Notes under the pieces: model-generated
What the model was told of the DNA's origin: nothing
What the model saw: only the letters and a program-made list of their open reading frames with translations
Database searches by the model: none
Assembly (NCBI RefSeq): GCF_004023625.1
Contig: NZ_RPDJ01000005.1
Coordinates: 124,001-188,000 of the forward strand
Length of the DNA stretch: 64,000 nucleotides
Direction of reading: 5' to 3'
DNA from: Streptomyces cavernae
GTDB taxonomy: Bacteria > Actinomycetota > Actinomycetes > Streptomycetales > Streptomycetaceae
Translations under genes and position numbers: made by a program
Part shown: one piece after another, positions 1 through 7,878 of the stretch
How positions within the stretch are numbered: the first letter of the stretch is position 1
Layout of the letters: each line of letters opens with the position of its first letter

Positions 1-334
1 GCCCCGCCGAGGCCAGCCGGGAGGAGACGTGCACGATCGTGGGTTTCGCGCCCTGTTGGAAGAGCGAGCGGTGCAGAGCGGCCGGTGCCGTGAACAGGGT
101 CGCGGCGATCACCGCAAGCAGCAGCGTGGTCACGTACATGGCGCGCTGCGTGGTGTCCAGGGAGGGGAAGCGCGGTGTGAAGGCCAAGGTCAGCAGGAAC
201 GCGAACAGGATCTGTACTCCGGTCTGGGTGACCCGCAGCTCCTGCAGCAGTTCGTTGAAGTTACGGTCGGCGCGCTCCAGCGGAGTCTCGCGGCGCGCCT
301 GTGCAAGTCTCTCGTCGAGTCTCTGGTCGCCCAT
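1..334 (-). CDS. DUF6328 family membrane protein, 3' end cut by window
   Basis: The reverse strand reads from an ATG at 334 off the left edge, so only the first 111 residues are visible. A charged N-terminus with a RNFNELLQEL segment (about residues 24-33) and the following RVTQTGVQILFAF stretch match the DUF6328 family as I know it from Streptomyces. Two hydrophobic segments (about residues 40-52 and 65-80) imply an integral membrane protein. Function is unknown. It is separated from the next reverse-strand gene by a strong hairpin, so it is probably its own unit. The family call rests on remembered family sequence; the reading frame itself is secure. Confidence 0.8.
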   Translation of the reverse strand, partial: MGDQRLDERLAQARRETPLERADRNFNELLQELRVTQTGVQILFAFLLTLAFTPRFPSLDTTQRAMYVTTLLLAVIAATLFTAPAALHRSLFQQGAKPTIVHVSSRLASAG

Positions 335-376
335 GCCCTGGTGAGTAACCGTTTCGGACTGACCCAGACATGCAGC

Positions 377-405
377 GGGTGGCGGCGGAGGCACCGCCGC
401 CACCC
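377..405 (-). terminator. Intrinsic-type hairpin after the NlpC/P60 gene
   Basis: GGGTGGCGGCGG (377-388) and CCGCCGCCACCC (394-405) form a perfect 12-bp stem with a 5-nt loop, starting 7 bp past the stop codon of the 412-885 gene. There is no clear U-tract, which is usual for Streptomyces terminators. Confidence 0.7.
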
Positions 406-411
406 CGTTGA

Positions 412-885
412 TCAGGCGACTCGCCCGTACCAGACGCTCTTCGACCAGATCTTCGACAGCTTCACCACGTCCCCGGTCTTCGGGGAGTGCCAGATCTTGC
501 CCTTACCGGCGTAGATACCGACGTGGTAGACGTTCGATCCGGAGTGGAAGAACACCAGGTCACCGCTTCTGCGGTTGGACGCGGAGATGTGCTTCGTCTT
601 GTTGTACTGGGCCTGGGCCGTGCGCGGCAGCTTCTTGCCGGCGCGCTTGAACGAGTACAGCGTGAGACCGGAGCAGTCGAAACGACGCGGTCCGGCGGCG
701 CCCCACTGGTACGGGGCTCCCTTTTTGGAAGCAGCCACCTTGAGTGCCTTCGTCGCCACGGTGGCGGCGTCCGCCTCGGACGCCATTCCGGGGACCACCA
801 GGGTGCCACCGACGGCGGCGAGGGTGAGAGCCGAGGCGGTACCGGCCCTGGTGAGCAGCGACGGGACACGATTGAGCGCAGTCAT
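412..885 (-). CDS. Secreted NlpC/P60 cell-wall endopeptidase
   Basis: A 157-residue protein with an N-terminal Sec signal peptide (MTALNRVPSLL..., cleavage likely after the SEADA region near residue 37) followed by a single NlpC/P60 domain. The catalytic Cys is in RFDCSGL, the His in VYHVGIY, and a further His in IWHSP. Such enzymes cut peptidoglycan stem peptides (gamma-D-Glu to diamino acid bonds) outside the cell. The ATG at 885 is preceded by GAAGGG six bases upstream; longer readings (to 1032) would run through the riboswitch and lose the signal peptide. The riboswitch-like leader at 893-1070 suggests control by cyclic-di-AMP, as known for other actinobacterial wall hydrolases. Confidence 0.9.
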   Translation of the reverse strand: MTALNRVPSLLTRAGTASALTLAAVGGTLVVPGMASEADAATVATKALKVAASKKGAPYQWGAAGPRRFDCSGLTLYSFKRAGKKLPRTAQAQYNKTKHISASNRRSGDLVFFHSGSNVYHVGIYAGKGKIWHSPKTGDVVKLSKIWSKSVWYGRVA

Positions 886-892
886 GCGCAAC

Positions 893-1070
893 CCTTCGTC
901 AGCCGCCTGTGAAGGATGACCTGTCGGATTCGGGCTGGCGAAGTTGCCCGGCCGCATCGCTGCGGCTTCACCCCAAGGGCCTGGCCCGGACGTTGTGCTC
1001 TTCCGGCGGCCCGTCGTGCTTGGGTCCTCCACTCCTGCCGATGCACTTCCTGTCGACCGGTCATCCGGGC
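893..1070 (-). promoter_or_regulatory. Cyclic-di-AMP riboswitch (ydaO/yuaA class) leader
   Basis: Read on the reverse strand, the leader of the NlpC/P60 gene contains the ordered conserved blocks of the ydaO class as I remember them: GGAGGACCCAA (about 1032-1020), GGGGTGAAGCCG (about 973-962), then CCCGAATCCGACAGG, TCATCCTT and ACAGGCGGCTGAC (about 934-897). The block ends just upstream of the GAAGGG ribosome binding site. This class is an OFF-switch for c-di-AMP and often precedes Rpf and NlpC/P60 hydrolases in Streptomyces. Boundaries are approximate; a covariance-model search was not possible. Confidence 0.8.
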
Positions 1071-1446
1071 GGCGGCAGGACTCGGCGTCCGCCCGGACCG
1101 CCCCGCCGCTGTGGCGGGGGCTTGTCGTCGACAGGGATCTTGACTCATCCGTGACTGAAAAACCGAATCGAATCGGCGTTTTGTGGGCTTACTCACCACT
1201 CACTCGTTCGGGTGGACAGTGCGATTTTCGAGCCACAGGCGGCCAGGGTGAGGACCCCCGCACCAGCATCGGAACGCTTCATTCCGCCAACTGCCTACGC
1301 GTCTTGCGCAACTCCCTTGGTGCTTTTGGCGGGAGAGGCATCTCCACCGATTTGGGGTATCCCATTTGGTCCGTTCAGGGAGCAGACCGGACACGCGCTT
1401 CTCTGCTAATCGGGTGGTGCGCTCGCGTGGCCGGAGGTCGTGCGCC
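1071..1446. other. Intergenic region upstream of the riboswitch
   Basis: No gene is supported here. The region should hold the reverse-strand promoter for the riboswitch and hydrolase gene. It contains a perfect 7-bp GC hairpin (CCCCGCC/GGCGGGG, 1101-1119) and a tract near 1150-1180 that is less GC-rich than its surroundings (GATTCGATTCGGTTTTT on the reverse strand). I cannot fix -35 and -10 elements with confidence. Confidence 0.4.
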
Positions 1447-1770
1447 TCACCGGTAGTCGGTCTCGCTCGGCACGCCCACCCGCGCCGCCCGGCGCTCCCC
1501 GTCCAGCACCCGCAAGGCGCGGGCCAGCGTGGGGGCGTGGACCTCGCTCTCGCCGCGCTGATGCATCGTCGCCAGCGCGTCACGCAGCGCCGCGGCGCGG
1601 CCGACCAGGGCCTGGGCGGCGCGCAGTCCACCATAGGTGTCGCCGGGGCGGGCCGGGTTGATTCGGCCGAGCAGGTCCACCACTTCCAGATAACGATCGA
1701 TCAACTCGCCCTCGGCGCGCGTCAGCGCGGGCAGCGGAGGCAGCTCGGGAGGCAGCATCGGCGCCGTCAC
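1447..1770 (-). CDS. Conserved hypothetical protein translated with ClpP
   Basis: A 107-residue soluble, helical, Leu/Ala/Arg-rich protein of unrecognised family (MTAPMLPPELPPLPALTRAE...). Its GTG start at 1770 overlaps the TGA stop of the clpP-like gene in a GTGA arrangement, so the two are translationally coupled. An ATG four codons in (1758) is an alternative start. The coupling suggests a role connected with the protease, for example an adaptor or regulator, but nothing in the sequence shows this. No signal peptide or membrane segment. Confidence 0.75.
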   Translation of the reverse strand: MTAPMLPPELPPLPALTRAEGELIDRYLEVVDLLGRINPARPGDTYGGLRAAQALVGRAAALRDALATMHQRGESEVHAPTLARALRVLDGERRAARVGVPSETDYR

Positions 1771-2402
1771 CTCGCGCCCGGGGTGGTGCGCGAGGTCTTG
1801 CGGCTGGGGATCACCCGGTCAACCAGGCCGTACTCCAGGGCTTCCGCGGCATCGAGGACCTTGTCCCGCTCGATGTCCGCCGTGATCTGCTCACGGCTGC
1901 GGCCGGTGTGCCGGGCGAGCATCTCCTCCAGTTGCTCCCGCGTACGGGTCAACTCCGCGGCCTGGATGAGCAGATCGCTGGTCTGACCCCGGACCGGCCC
2001 CTCGAACGACGGCTGGTGGATCAGCGCCCGGGCGCCCGGCAGGGCGAACCGCTTGCCCTCGGCCCCCGCCGCCAGCAGCACCGCGGCGGACGATGCGGCC
2101 TGGCCCAGACAGACCGTCCCCACATCGCAGGCGACGAAGCGCATCGTGTCGTAGATCGCGGTCATCGCGCTGAAGGAGCCGCCGGGGGAGTTGATGTAGA
2201 GCGAGACGTCGCGGTCCGGCGACGCGTACTCGAGGTGCATGAACTGGGCGATCACGTCATTGGCCGAGGCGTCGTCGATCGGCGCCCCCAGGAACACGAT
2301 CCGCTCCTCCAGCAGCTTCGAGTACGGATCGAGCGTGCGCTGACCCGAAGTGGTGCGCTCCGTGAATTCCGGCAGGACATGGCGTGCGGTCGGTCGGTGC
2401 AT
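1767..2402 (-). CDS. clpP: ClpP-family ATP-dependent protease proteolytic subunit
   Basis: A 211-residue S14 serine protease. The catalytic triad is intact: Ser in GQAASS, His in LIHQPSF and Asp in IERDKVLDA, with the C-terminal signature EALEYGLVDRVI. ClpP tetradecamers degrade substrates unfolded by ClpX or ClpC. This is one of the paralogues found in Streptomyces (GQAASSAAV instead of the usual GQAASMGAF), not the housekeeping clpP1P2 pair, since no second clpP or clpX lies beside it. The ATG at 2402 has AAGGAGG eight bases upstream; the ATG at 2420 lies within that ribosome binding site region. It is divergent from an antitoxin gene across a short region with a TGTACA repeat. Confidence 0.92.
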   Translation of the reverse strand: MHRPTARHVLPEFTERTTSGQRTLDPYSKLLEERIVFLGAPIDDASANDVIAQFMHLEYASPDRDVSLYINSPGGSFSAMTAIYDTMRFVACDVGTVCLGQAASSAAVLLAAGAEGKRFALPGARALIHQPSFEGPVRGQTSDLLIQAAELTRTREQLEEMLARHTGRSREQITADIERDKVLDAAEALEYGLVDRVIPSRKTSRTTPGAR

Positions 2403-2434
2403 GGCTGGCGCCTCCTTCATACGGCTGTGGAAAA

Positions 2435-2449
2435 TGTACAGGATGTACA
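2435..2449. promoter_or_regulatory. Tandem TGTACA operator candidate
   Basis: TGTACA occurs at 2435-2440 and again at 2444-2449, each self-complementary, separated by three bases. The pair lies between the clpP-type start (2402) and the divergent antitoxin start (2509), where a shared regulator would bind. It does not resemble the ClgR or PopR motifs I know for clp genes, so a different regulator, possibly the antitoxin itself, is inferred. Confidence 0.45.
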
Positions 2450-2508
2450 GAACTCTGGGCGGGTGCTCGCTGACAGCGAAAATCGCGGCGGCGCCTAAGC
2501 TGAGGGAC

Positions 2509-2784
2509 ATGGCCTACGAGATTCCGGTGACGCAAGCCCGGGCGGAGCTCGCCGAGCTGATCAACCGTGTGGTGTACGGCGGCGAGCGGGTCGTGGTGAC
2601 GCGGCACGGCAAGCCGCTCGTCGCGCTGGTCTCCGCCGCCGACCTGGAGCGGCTCGAGGAGCTGGAGAAGCCCGAGGAGGAACAGGTCGTCAGCTCGGTC
2701 TCCAGCGTTCGTGAGGTCGCCGCGGCGCCGCGGGAGCGGCAGCGGTTCGGCATCACCGCCGAACACCGCCCCGGGGCGGGCTGA
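2509..2784 (+). CDS. Phd/YefM-type antitoxin without adjacent toxin
   Basis: A 91-residue protein. The first 55 residues form a typical Phd/YefM DNA-binding domain (MAYEIPVTQARAELAELINR..., then RVVVTRHGKPLVALVS). The C-terminal 35 residues are acidic then Arg/Pro-rich and would normally wrap a partner toxin. The ATG at 2509 is preceded by GAGGG at a suitable distance. No Doc, RelE or PIN-like reading frame follows before the hairpin at 2889, so the partner is lost, elsewhere, or the protein acts alone as a repressor. Phd antitoxins are natural ClpP substrates, which makes the divergent clpP notable. Confidence 0.85.
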   Translation: MAYEIPVTQARAELAELINRVVYGGERVVVTRHGKPLVALVSAADLERLEELEKPEEEQVVSSVSSVREVAAAPRERQRFGITAEHRPGAG

Positions 2785-2888
2785 CGGATCGTTCGCACCC
2801 TCCGCCCGAGTCACGTCCCGTCCCCTGTTCCGTCGGAGGCTGCCGCGCCCGGACCGCCGCACCGGCTCTGCGGCCTCGTCGTGGAAAA

Positions 2889-2926
2889 AACGCCGGACGG
2901 GCTGATGATTCAGCCCGTCCGGCGTT
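2889..2926. terminator. Strong hairpin terminator
   Basis: Arms 2889-2905 and 2910-2926 are a perfect 17-bp inverted repeat (AACGCCGGACGGGCTGA and its complement) around a TGAT loop. Six A residues lead into it, giving a U-tract for transcripts on the reverse strand; on the forward strand it closes the antitoxin unit. Confidence 0.8.
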
Positions 2927-3089
2927 CGGGGAGCGGGGCCGGGGCGGCGTCCCCGGAGTGATCAGCTCGCCGGCGCACGGCCAACCGCGGTGACCGACAG
3001 CTGCTCAGCGTCGCAGGGGGCCGGGTGGTCGCCCGCGACCGACGTGCCGCTCGTCCTGACCGCCGCCACCTTCCGGAAAGGCGTGCGCA

Positions 3090-3160
3090 TTGCCGGCAGC
3101 CGCCGGCCGGAATGGGCGAGCCTTGTCGAGAAATGTTCTTTTGCCGGCAGCCGCCGGCAA
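3090..3160. repeat. Duplicated palindromic element at the broken TetR gene
   Basis: TTGCCGGCAGCCGCCGG occurs at 3090-3106 and 3141-3157. The second copy is a full inverted repeat (3141-3160, TTGCCGGC and GCCGGCAA around AGCC). The copies lie just before the surviving part of a TetR gene. They could be an old operator duplicated during the rearrangement, or a small mobile palindrome that caused the truncation. From 2927 to 3090 I see no gene. Confidence 0.55.
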
Positions 3161-3405
3161 CGAGGAACTGTCAGCCGTGCTGAACGATACCTACGGCAAG
3201 GTCCGCGCGGGCTGGGTACACGTCGTCGAGTGGTACCAGGACGCCGGGATGATGCGCTCGGGCATCCCCGCGGAGCACGTGGCCCGCACCCTGGTCGCCA
3301 CGGCCCAGGGGGTTCGTCGCGCAGCAGGCACTTCTCGGGGCCGGGCCGCTCGATGTGCTGCGCGGCGGTCTGCGCGGGGTGATGAGCATGGGGGAGGCCG
3401 GGTGA
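3156..3405 (+). pseudogene. TetR-family regulator remnant (C-terminal part, frameshifted)
   Basis: The sequence encodes the C-terminal ligand-binding part of a TetR-like regulator: GNEELSAVLNDTYGKVRAGW... through the HVARTLVATAQG stretch. The N-terminal helix-turn-helix is absent. After AQG a run of five G (3308-3312) carries one extra base; in the next frame the protein resumes as FVAQQALLG...DVLRGGLRGVMSMG and stops at 3405. Both lesions mark it as dead. It sits directly upstream of the urease operon, but nothing shows it once controlled urease. Confidence 0.75.
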
Positions 3406-3580
3406 CGGTCCGTGCCGCGGTCCGTGCCGGTTAACGTGCCTGAAACTCTCCCCAACTAGCCTCCATCACCACGTCACCAGGGCTTTTGCAACCGCATCAG
3501 ACGTTGCAGCCGACCCGTCGCGGTGGCCGCGGCAACCGGACCCCGCACGGTCCGGAGCGAGGACTGTGAGGTGGGACGCC

Positions 3581-3883
3581 GTGCAACTGACCCCGCACGA
3601 GCAGGAGAGGCTGCTCATCCATGTGGCGGCCGACGTCGCCGAGAAGCGCCGGGCCCGAGGGCTGAAGCTCAACCACCCCGAGGCGGTGGCCCTGATCACG
3701 TCGCACATCCTCGAAGGCGCGCGTGACGGCCGTACCGTCGCCGAACTCATGTCCTCCGGACGGAAGTTGCTCACCCGTGACGACGTCATGGAGGGCATCC
3801 CGGAGATGATCCACGACGTCCAGGTGGAGGCGACCTTCCCCGACGGCACCAAACTCGTCACCGTCCACGACCCGATCGTCTGA
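3581..3883 (+). CDS. ureA: Urease gamma subunit
   Basis: A 100-residue protein, the normal UreA length, beginning VQLTPHEQERLLIHVAADVA and ending in the family's VHDPI tail. With UreB and UreC it forms the cytoplasmic (UreABC)3 nickel enzyme hydrolysing urea to ammonia and carbamate. The GTG at 3581 gives the family N-terminus and has GAGGTGGG five bases upstream; the ATG at 3566 would add five alien residues. First gene of the ureABCF block. Confidence 0.97.
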   Translation: MQLTPHEQERLLIHVAADVAEKRRARGLKLNHPEAVALITSHILEGARDGRTVAELMSSGRKLLTRDDVMEGIPEMIHDVQVEATFPDGTKLVTVHDPIV

Positions 3884-3899
3884 CGGGGGAGCGGCCACC

Positions 3900-4211
3900 A
3901 TGATTCCCGGAGAGGTCCTGTTCGCCGAGGAGCCCGTCGCCTTCAACGAAGGCCGCGAGGTCACCCGGCTGACCGTGCTCAACGCCGCCGACCGGCCCGT
4001 CCAGGTCGGCTCCCACTACCACTTCGCCGAGGCCAACCCCGGCCTGGAGTTCGACCGTGCCGCGGCGCGCGGCAAGCGGCTCAACGTCGCGGCCGGCACC
4101 GCCGTGCGCTTCGAGCCCGGGATCCCCGTCGACGTCGAACTCGTTCCGCTCACCGGCGCCCGTGCGGTGCCGGGACTGCGCGGTGAGACCGGAGGTGCTC
4201 TGGATGCCTGA
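3900..4211 (+). CDS. ureB: Urease beta subunit
   Basis: A 103-residue UreB. It starts MIPGEVLFAEEPVAFNEGRE and contains the hallmark segment VQVGSHYHFAEANPGLEFDR followed by G-x-RLNVAAGTAVRFEPG. It is a structural subunit that contacts UreC near the active-site flap. It lies 16 bp after ureA with GGGGGAG before the ATG, and its last eight bases overlap the start of ureC, so the three structural subunits are coupled. Confidence 0.97.
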   Translation: MIPGEVLFAEEPVAFNEGREVTRLTVLNAADRPVQVGSHYHFAEANPGLEFDRAAARGKRLNVAAGTAVRFEPGIPVDVELVPLTGARAVPGLRGETGGALDA

Positions 4212-5925
4212 GTTGTCACGTGCCGCGTACGCCGATCTGTTCGGCCCCACCACCGGTGACCGGATCCGGCTGGCCGACACCGATCTGCTGATCGAGATCG
4301 AGAAGGACTTGAGCGGCGGCCCCGGGCGCGCCGGTGACGAGGCCGTCTTCGGCGGCGGCAAGGTCATCCGCGAGTCCATGGGACAGTCACGCGCTACGCG
4401 CGCAGACGGCACCCCGGACACGGTGATCACCGGTGTCGTCATCGTCGACCACTGGGGGATCGTCAAGGCCGACGTCGGTATCCGCGACGGCCGGATCACC
4501 GGCATCGGCAAGGCCGGCAACCCGGACACCATGGACGCGGTGCACCCGGACCTGGTCATCGGGCCGGAGACCGAGATCATCGCGGGCAACGGGCGCATCG
4601 TGACCGCCGGTGCCATCGACGCGCACGTCCACTTCATCTGCCCCCAGATCGCCGACGAGGCACTGTCCGCGGGCATCACCACCCTGGTCGGCGGCGGCAC
4701 CGGCCCCGCCGAGGGGTCCAAGGCCACGACCGTCACCCCCGGGCCGTGGCACCTGGCGCGGATGCTGGAGTCGATGGAGGCCTACCCGCTCAACATCGGC
4801 CTGCTCGGCAAGGGCAACACCGTCTCACACGAGGCGATGCTGTCGCAGATCCGCGGCGGCGCGCTCGGTCTGAAGCTGCACGAGGACTGGGGGTCGACCC
4901 CGGCCGTCATCGACGCCTCGCTGACCGTCGCCGACCAGACCGGCATCCAGGTCGCCATCCACACCGACACGCTCAACGAAGCCGGCTTCGTGGGTGACAC
5001 CCTCGCCGCCATCGGCGGGCGCGGCATCCACGCGTACCACACCGAGGGTGCCGGCGGGGGGCACGCGCCCGACATCATGACCGTGGTCTCCGAACCGCAC
5101 GTGCTGCCCAGCTCCACCAACCCCACGCGCCCGTTCACCGTCAACACCGCCGAGGAACACCTCGACATGCTGATGGTGTGCCACCACCTGAACGCGGCGG
5201 TTCCCGAGGACCTGGCCTTCGCGGAGTCACGGATCCGGCCCTCGACCATCGGAGCCGAGGACATACTGCACGACCTCGGCGCCATCTCGATCATCTCCTC
5301 CGACTCCCAGGCCATGGGACGGGTCGGCGAGGTCATCATGCGGACCTGGCAAACGGCGCACGTCATGAAAGCTCGGCGCGGCGCGCTCCCCGGGGACAGG
5401 CGTGCCGACAACCACCGGGTGCGTCGCTATGTCGCCAAATACACGATCAACCCGGCGCTCGCCCAGGGCCTCGCCCGGGAGATCGGGTCCGTCGAGACCG
5501 GCAAACTCGCCGACCTGGTGCTGTGGGAACCCGCGTTCTTCGGGGTCAAACCGCACCTCGTCATCAAGGGCGGGCAGATCGCCTACGCGCAGATGGGCGA
5601 CGCCAACGCCTCCATCCCGACGCCGCAGCCGATCCTGCCCCGGCCGATGTTCGGCGCGATCGGGCGGGCGCCCGCCGCGAACTCGGTCAACTTCGTCGCC
5701 CCACTGGCCATCGAGGACGGGCTGCCGGAGCGGCTTGGGCTCGGGAAGCGGTTCGCGGCGATCGAGTCCACCCGCGGGGTGACCAAGGCCGACATGCGCG
5801 AGAACGACGCGCGGCCGGCGGTCCGGGTCGATCCCGACAGCTTCGCCGTGCACATCGACGGGGAACTGGTGGAGGCCACACCGGCCGCCGAACTGCCCAT
5901 GGCCCAGCGCTACTTCCTCTTCTGA
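4204..5925 (+). CDS. ureC: Urease alpha (catalytic) subunit
   Basis: A 573-residue urease catalytic subunit of full length. Metal and active-site residues are all present: His141 and His143 in DAHVHFICPQ, the carbamylated Lys224 in LGLKLHEDWG, His253 and His279, and the mobile-flap Cys326-His327-His328 in MVCHHLN. The ATG at 4204 overlaps ureB by eight bases and gives the usual MPELSRAAYADLFGPTTGD start; the frame is open further upstream but that part is ureB in another frame. Ends in the typical QRYFLF. Activation needs ureF, ureG and ureD downstream; ureE is not present here. Confidence 0.98.
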   Translation: MPELSRAAYADLFGPTTGDRIRLADTDLLIEIEKDLSGGPGRAGDEAVFGGGKVIRESMGQSRATRADGTPDTVITGVVIVDHWGIVKADVGIRDGRITGIGKAGNPDTMDAVHPDLVIGPETEIIAGNGRIVTAGAIDAHVHFICPQIADEALSAGITTLVGGGTGPAEGSKATTVTPGPWHLARMLESMEAYPLNIGLLGKGNTVSHEAMLSQIRGGALGLKLHEDWGSTPAVIDASLTVADQTGIQVAIHTDTLNEAGFVGDTLAAIGGRGIHAYHTEGAGGGHAPDIMTVVSEPHVLPSSTNPTRPFTVNTAEEHLDMLMVCHHLNAAVPEDLAFAESRIRPSTIGAEDILHDLGAISIISSDSQAMGRVGEVIMRTWQTAHVMKARRGALPGDRRADNHRVRRYVAKYTINPALAQGLAREIGSVETGKLADLVLWEPAFFGVKPHLVIKGGQIAYAQMGDANASIPTPQPILPRPMFGAIGRAPAANSVNFVAPLAIEDGLPERLGLGKRFAAIESTRGVTKADMRENDARPAVRVDPDSFAVHIDGELVEATPAAELPMAQRYFLF

Positions 5926-6599
5926 TGTCACGGGCCGCTCTTCTCGTCCTGGCCGACGGCCGCTTTCCCGCCGGAGGGCATGCGCACTCCGGCGGCGCGG
6001 AGGCGGCCGTCAAGGCCGGGCGGATCACCGGGACCGAGTCGCTGGAGGAGTTCTGCCGGGGGCGGTTGTATACGGCGGGACTGGTGTCGGCCTCGCTCGC
6101 CGCGGCGGCCGCACTGGGGCTCGACCCGGTGGCGCTGGACACCGCGGCGGACGCCCGTACGCCGTCGCCCGCGTTGCGGGTGGCCGGGCGCAAGCTGGGA
6201 CGGCAGATGATGCGCGCCGCGAGGGCTACTTGGCCGTCCGCCGAACTCGACGCGCTCGCCCGGGAGTTCCCCAAGGGGGCGCACCAGCCGGTGGTGCTCG
6301 GGCTCGCCGCCCGGTCCGCCGGGCTGGGGGCGGAGGACGCCGCATACTGCTCCGTGTACGAGAGCGTCAGCGGGCCGGCTACCGCTGTTGTGCGGTTGCT
6401 GAGCCTTGATCCCTTCGATGCGACGGGGGTGCTGGCCCGGCTGGCGCCGGAGCTCGATCTTGTCGTCGGGCGGGCCGTGGAGGGGGCTCGGCGGGCCCTC
6501 GACGACGGGGTCGACGCGCTCCCCGCGGCGTCTGCGCCGCTTCTGGAGATCGGGGCGGAGGTGCATGCGGCTTGGGCTGTGCGGTTGTTCGCGTCGTAG
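5925..6599 (+). CDS. ureF: Urease accessory protein UreF
   Basis: A 224-residue all-helical UreF, starting MSRAALLVLADGRFPAGGHAHSGG, the usual position of the S/D-x-x-FP-x-G-x-x-HS signature. UreF acts with UreD as the docking platform for UreG on apo-urease during nickel insertion. The ATG shares one base with the ureC stop (TGATG), showing tight coupling. The next accessory gene is 598 bp away across a repeat-filled spacer, which is unusual for this operon. Confidence 0.95.
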   Translation: MSRAALLVLADGRFPAGGHAHSGGAEAAVKAGRITGTESLEEFCRGRLYTAGLVSASLAAAAALGLDPVALDTAADARTPSPALRVAGRKLGRQMMRAARATWPSAELDALAREFPKGAHQPVVLGLAARSAGLGAEDAAYCSVYESVSGPATAVVRLLSLDPFDATGVLARLAPELDLVVGRAVEGARRALDDGVDALPAASAPLLEIGAEVHAAWAVRLFAS

Positions 6600-6900
6600 G
6601 GTTCTCGCCCCCGCCGCCCCTACCCATCCCTTCCCGGGGCTGCCGCCCCCGGGCCCCCGATTCTCGGGGGGCTGCGCCCCCTGGGCTGTTGTTCGCGGGG
6701 GCTGTCGTCCGCGGGCTGCTGTTCTCTGGGGGTGTGGTCTCCGGGTTGCTGTTCTTGGGGGCTGCCGTCCCGGGGCCCCGTTCTCGGAGCTGCCGTCCGC
6801 AGGCCGCTGTTCTCGAGAGGTGTGGTCCCCGGGCAGCTTTCCTCGGGGTCTGTCATCCCCGGGCGCCCGTTCTCGGGGCGGCCGCCCCCGGACCCCGCCA
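6600..6900. repeat. Degenerate GC-rich tandem repeats after ureF
   Basis: From just after the ureF stop the DNA is built of imperfect units of about 25-30 bp carrying GTTCTCGGGG or GTTCGCGGGGG followed by CTGCCGTCC, CTGTCGTCC or GGTGTGGTC. At least eight copies are recognisable by eye. No credible protein is encoded in any frame. A GCCCTGTCGTCAAA motif (6910-6923) follows immediately and recurs at 40591-40604. Such spacers may form many hairpins in the ureF-ureG mRNA. Confidence 0.65.
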
Positions 6901-6985
6901 TCGGCCTGGGCCCTGTCGTCAAATTCCCGTCTGCCGCGCGACGCCATGCACGCTCCCCCAAGCTCTCCGAGCAGGGGCCCCCACT

Positions 6986-7043
6986 CGCCGCACCGGGCGA
7001 AAACCCAAGTACATCCAGTACGAGGACTTCCGCCCGACACTCC
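6986..7043. repeat. Dispersed hairpin repeat, copy A
   Basis: A 58-bp segment that matches 16336-16393 at 51 of 58 positions by my count. Its core is an imperfect inverted repeat, with arms GGGCGAAAACCCAAGTAC and GTACGAGGACTTCCGCCC around a five-base loop. It is followed by further C/G-rich runs of the type common in Streptomyces intergenic regions (CTCCCCCA and GGGGGTACCCCC, 7039-7068). Nothing coding is seen between 6900 and 7197. Confidence 0.7.
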
Positions 7044-7197
7044 CCCAGCCTCCGGCCGGGGGTACCCCCAGAGCACGCTCCCCCAAGCTCTCGACTTCTC
7101 CCCCACTCTCGGCTGCGCTCGAGCAGGGGGAGCCCAGGACCCCATAACGGGCTGAAAACCCTTCGTCCGTGCTGAAACCTCCAGCTGGAGCCGCCCC

Positions 7198-7874
<677 letters not shown>

Positions 7875-7878
<4 letters not shown>

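Noticed and set aside
893..1070. Cobalamin riboswitch as explanation of the NlpC/P60 leader
   Set aside because: The conserved B12-box blocks are missing and the gene is not a cobalamin or metal gene; ydaO blocks fit in order.
2785..2990. Search for a toxin gene after the Phd-type antitoxin
   Set aside because: No RelE, Doc or PIN-like protein in any frame before or after the hairpin at 2889.
6406..7155. Open frames in the ureF-ureG spacer as possible extra urease gene (ureE)
   Set aside because: No UreE features; frames are repeat-derived and inconsistent with one another.
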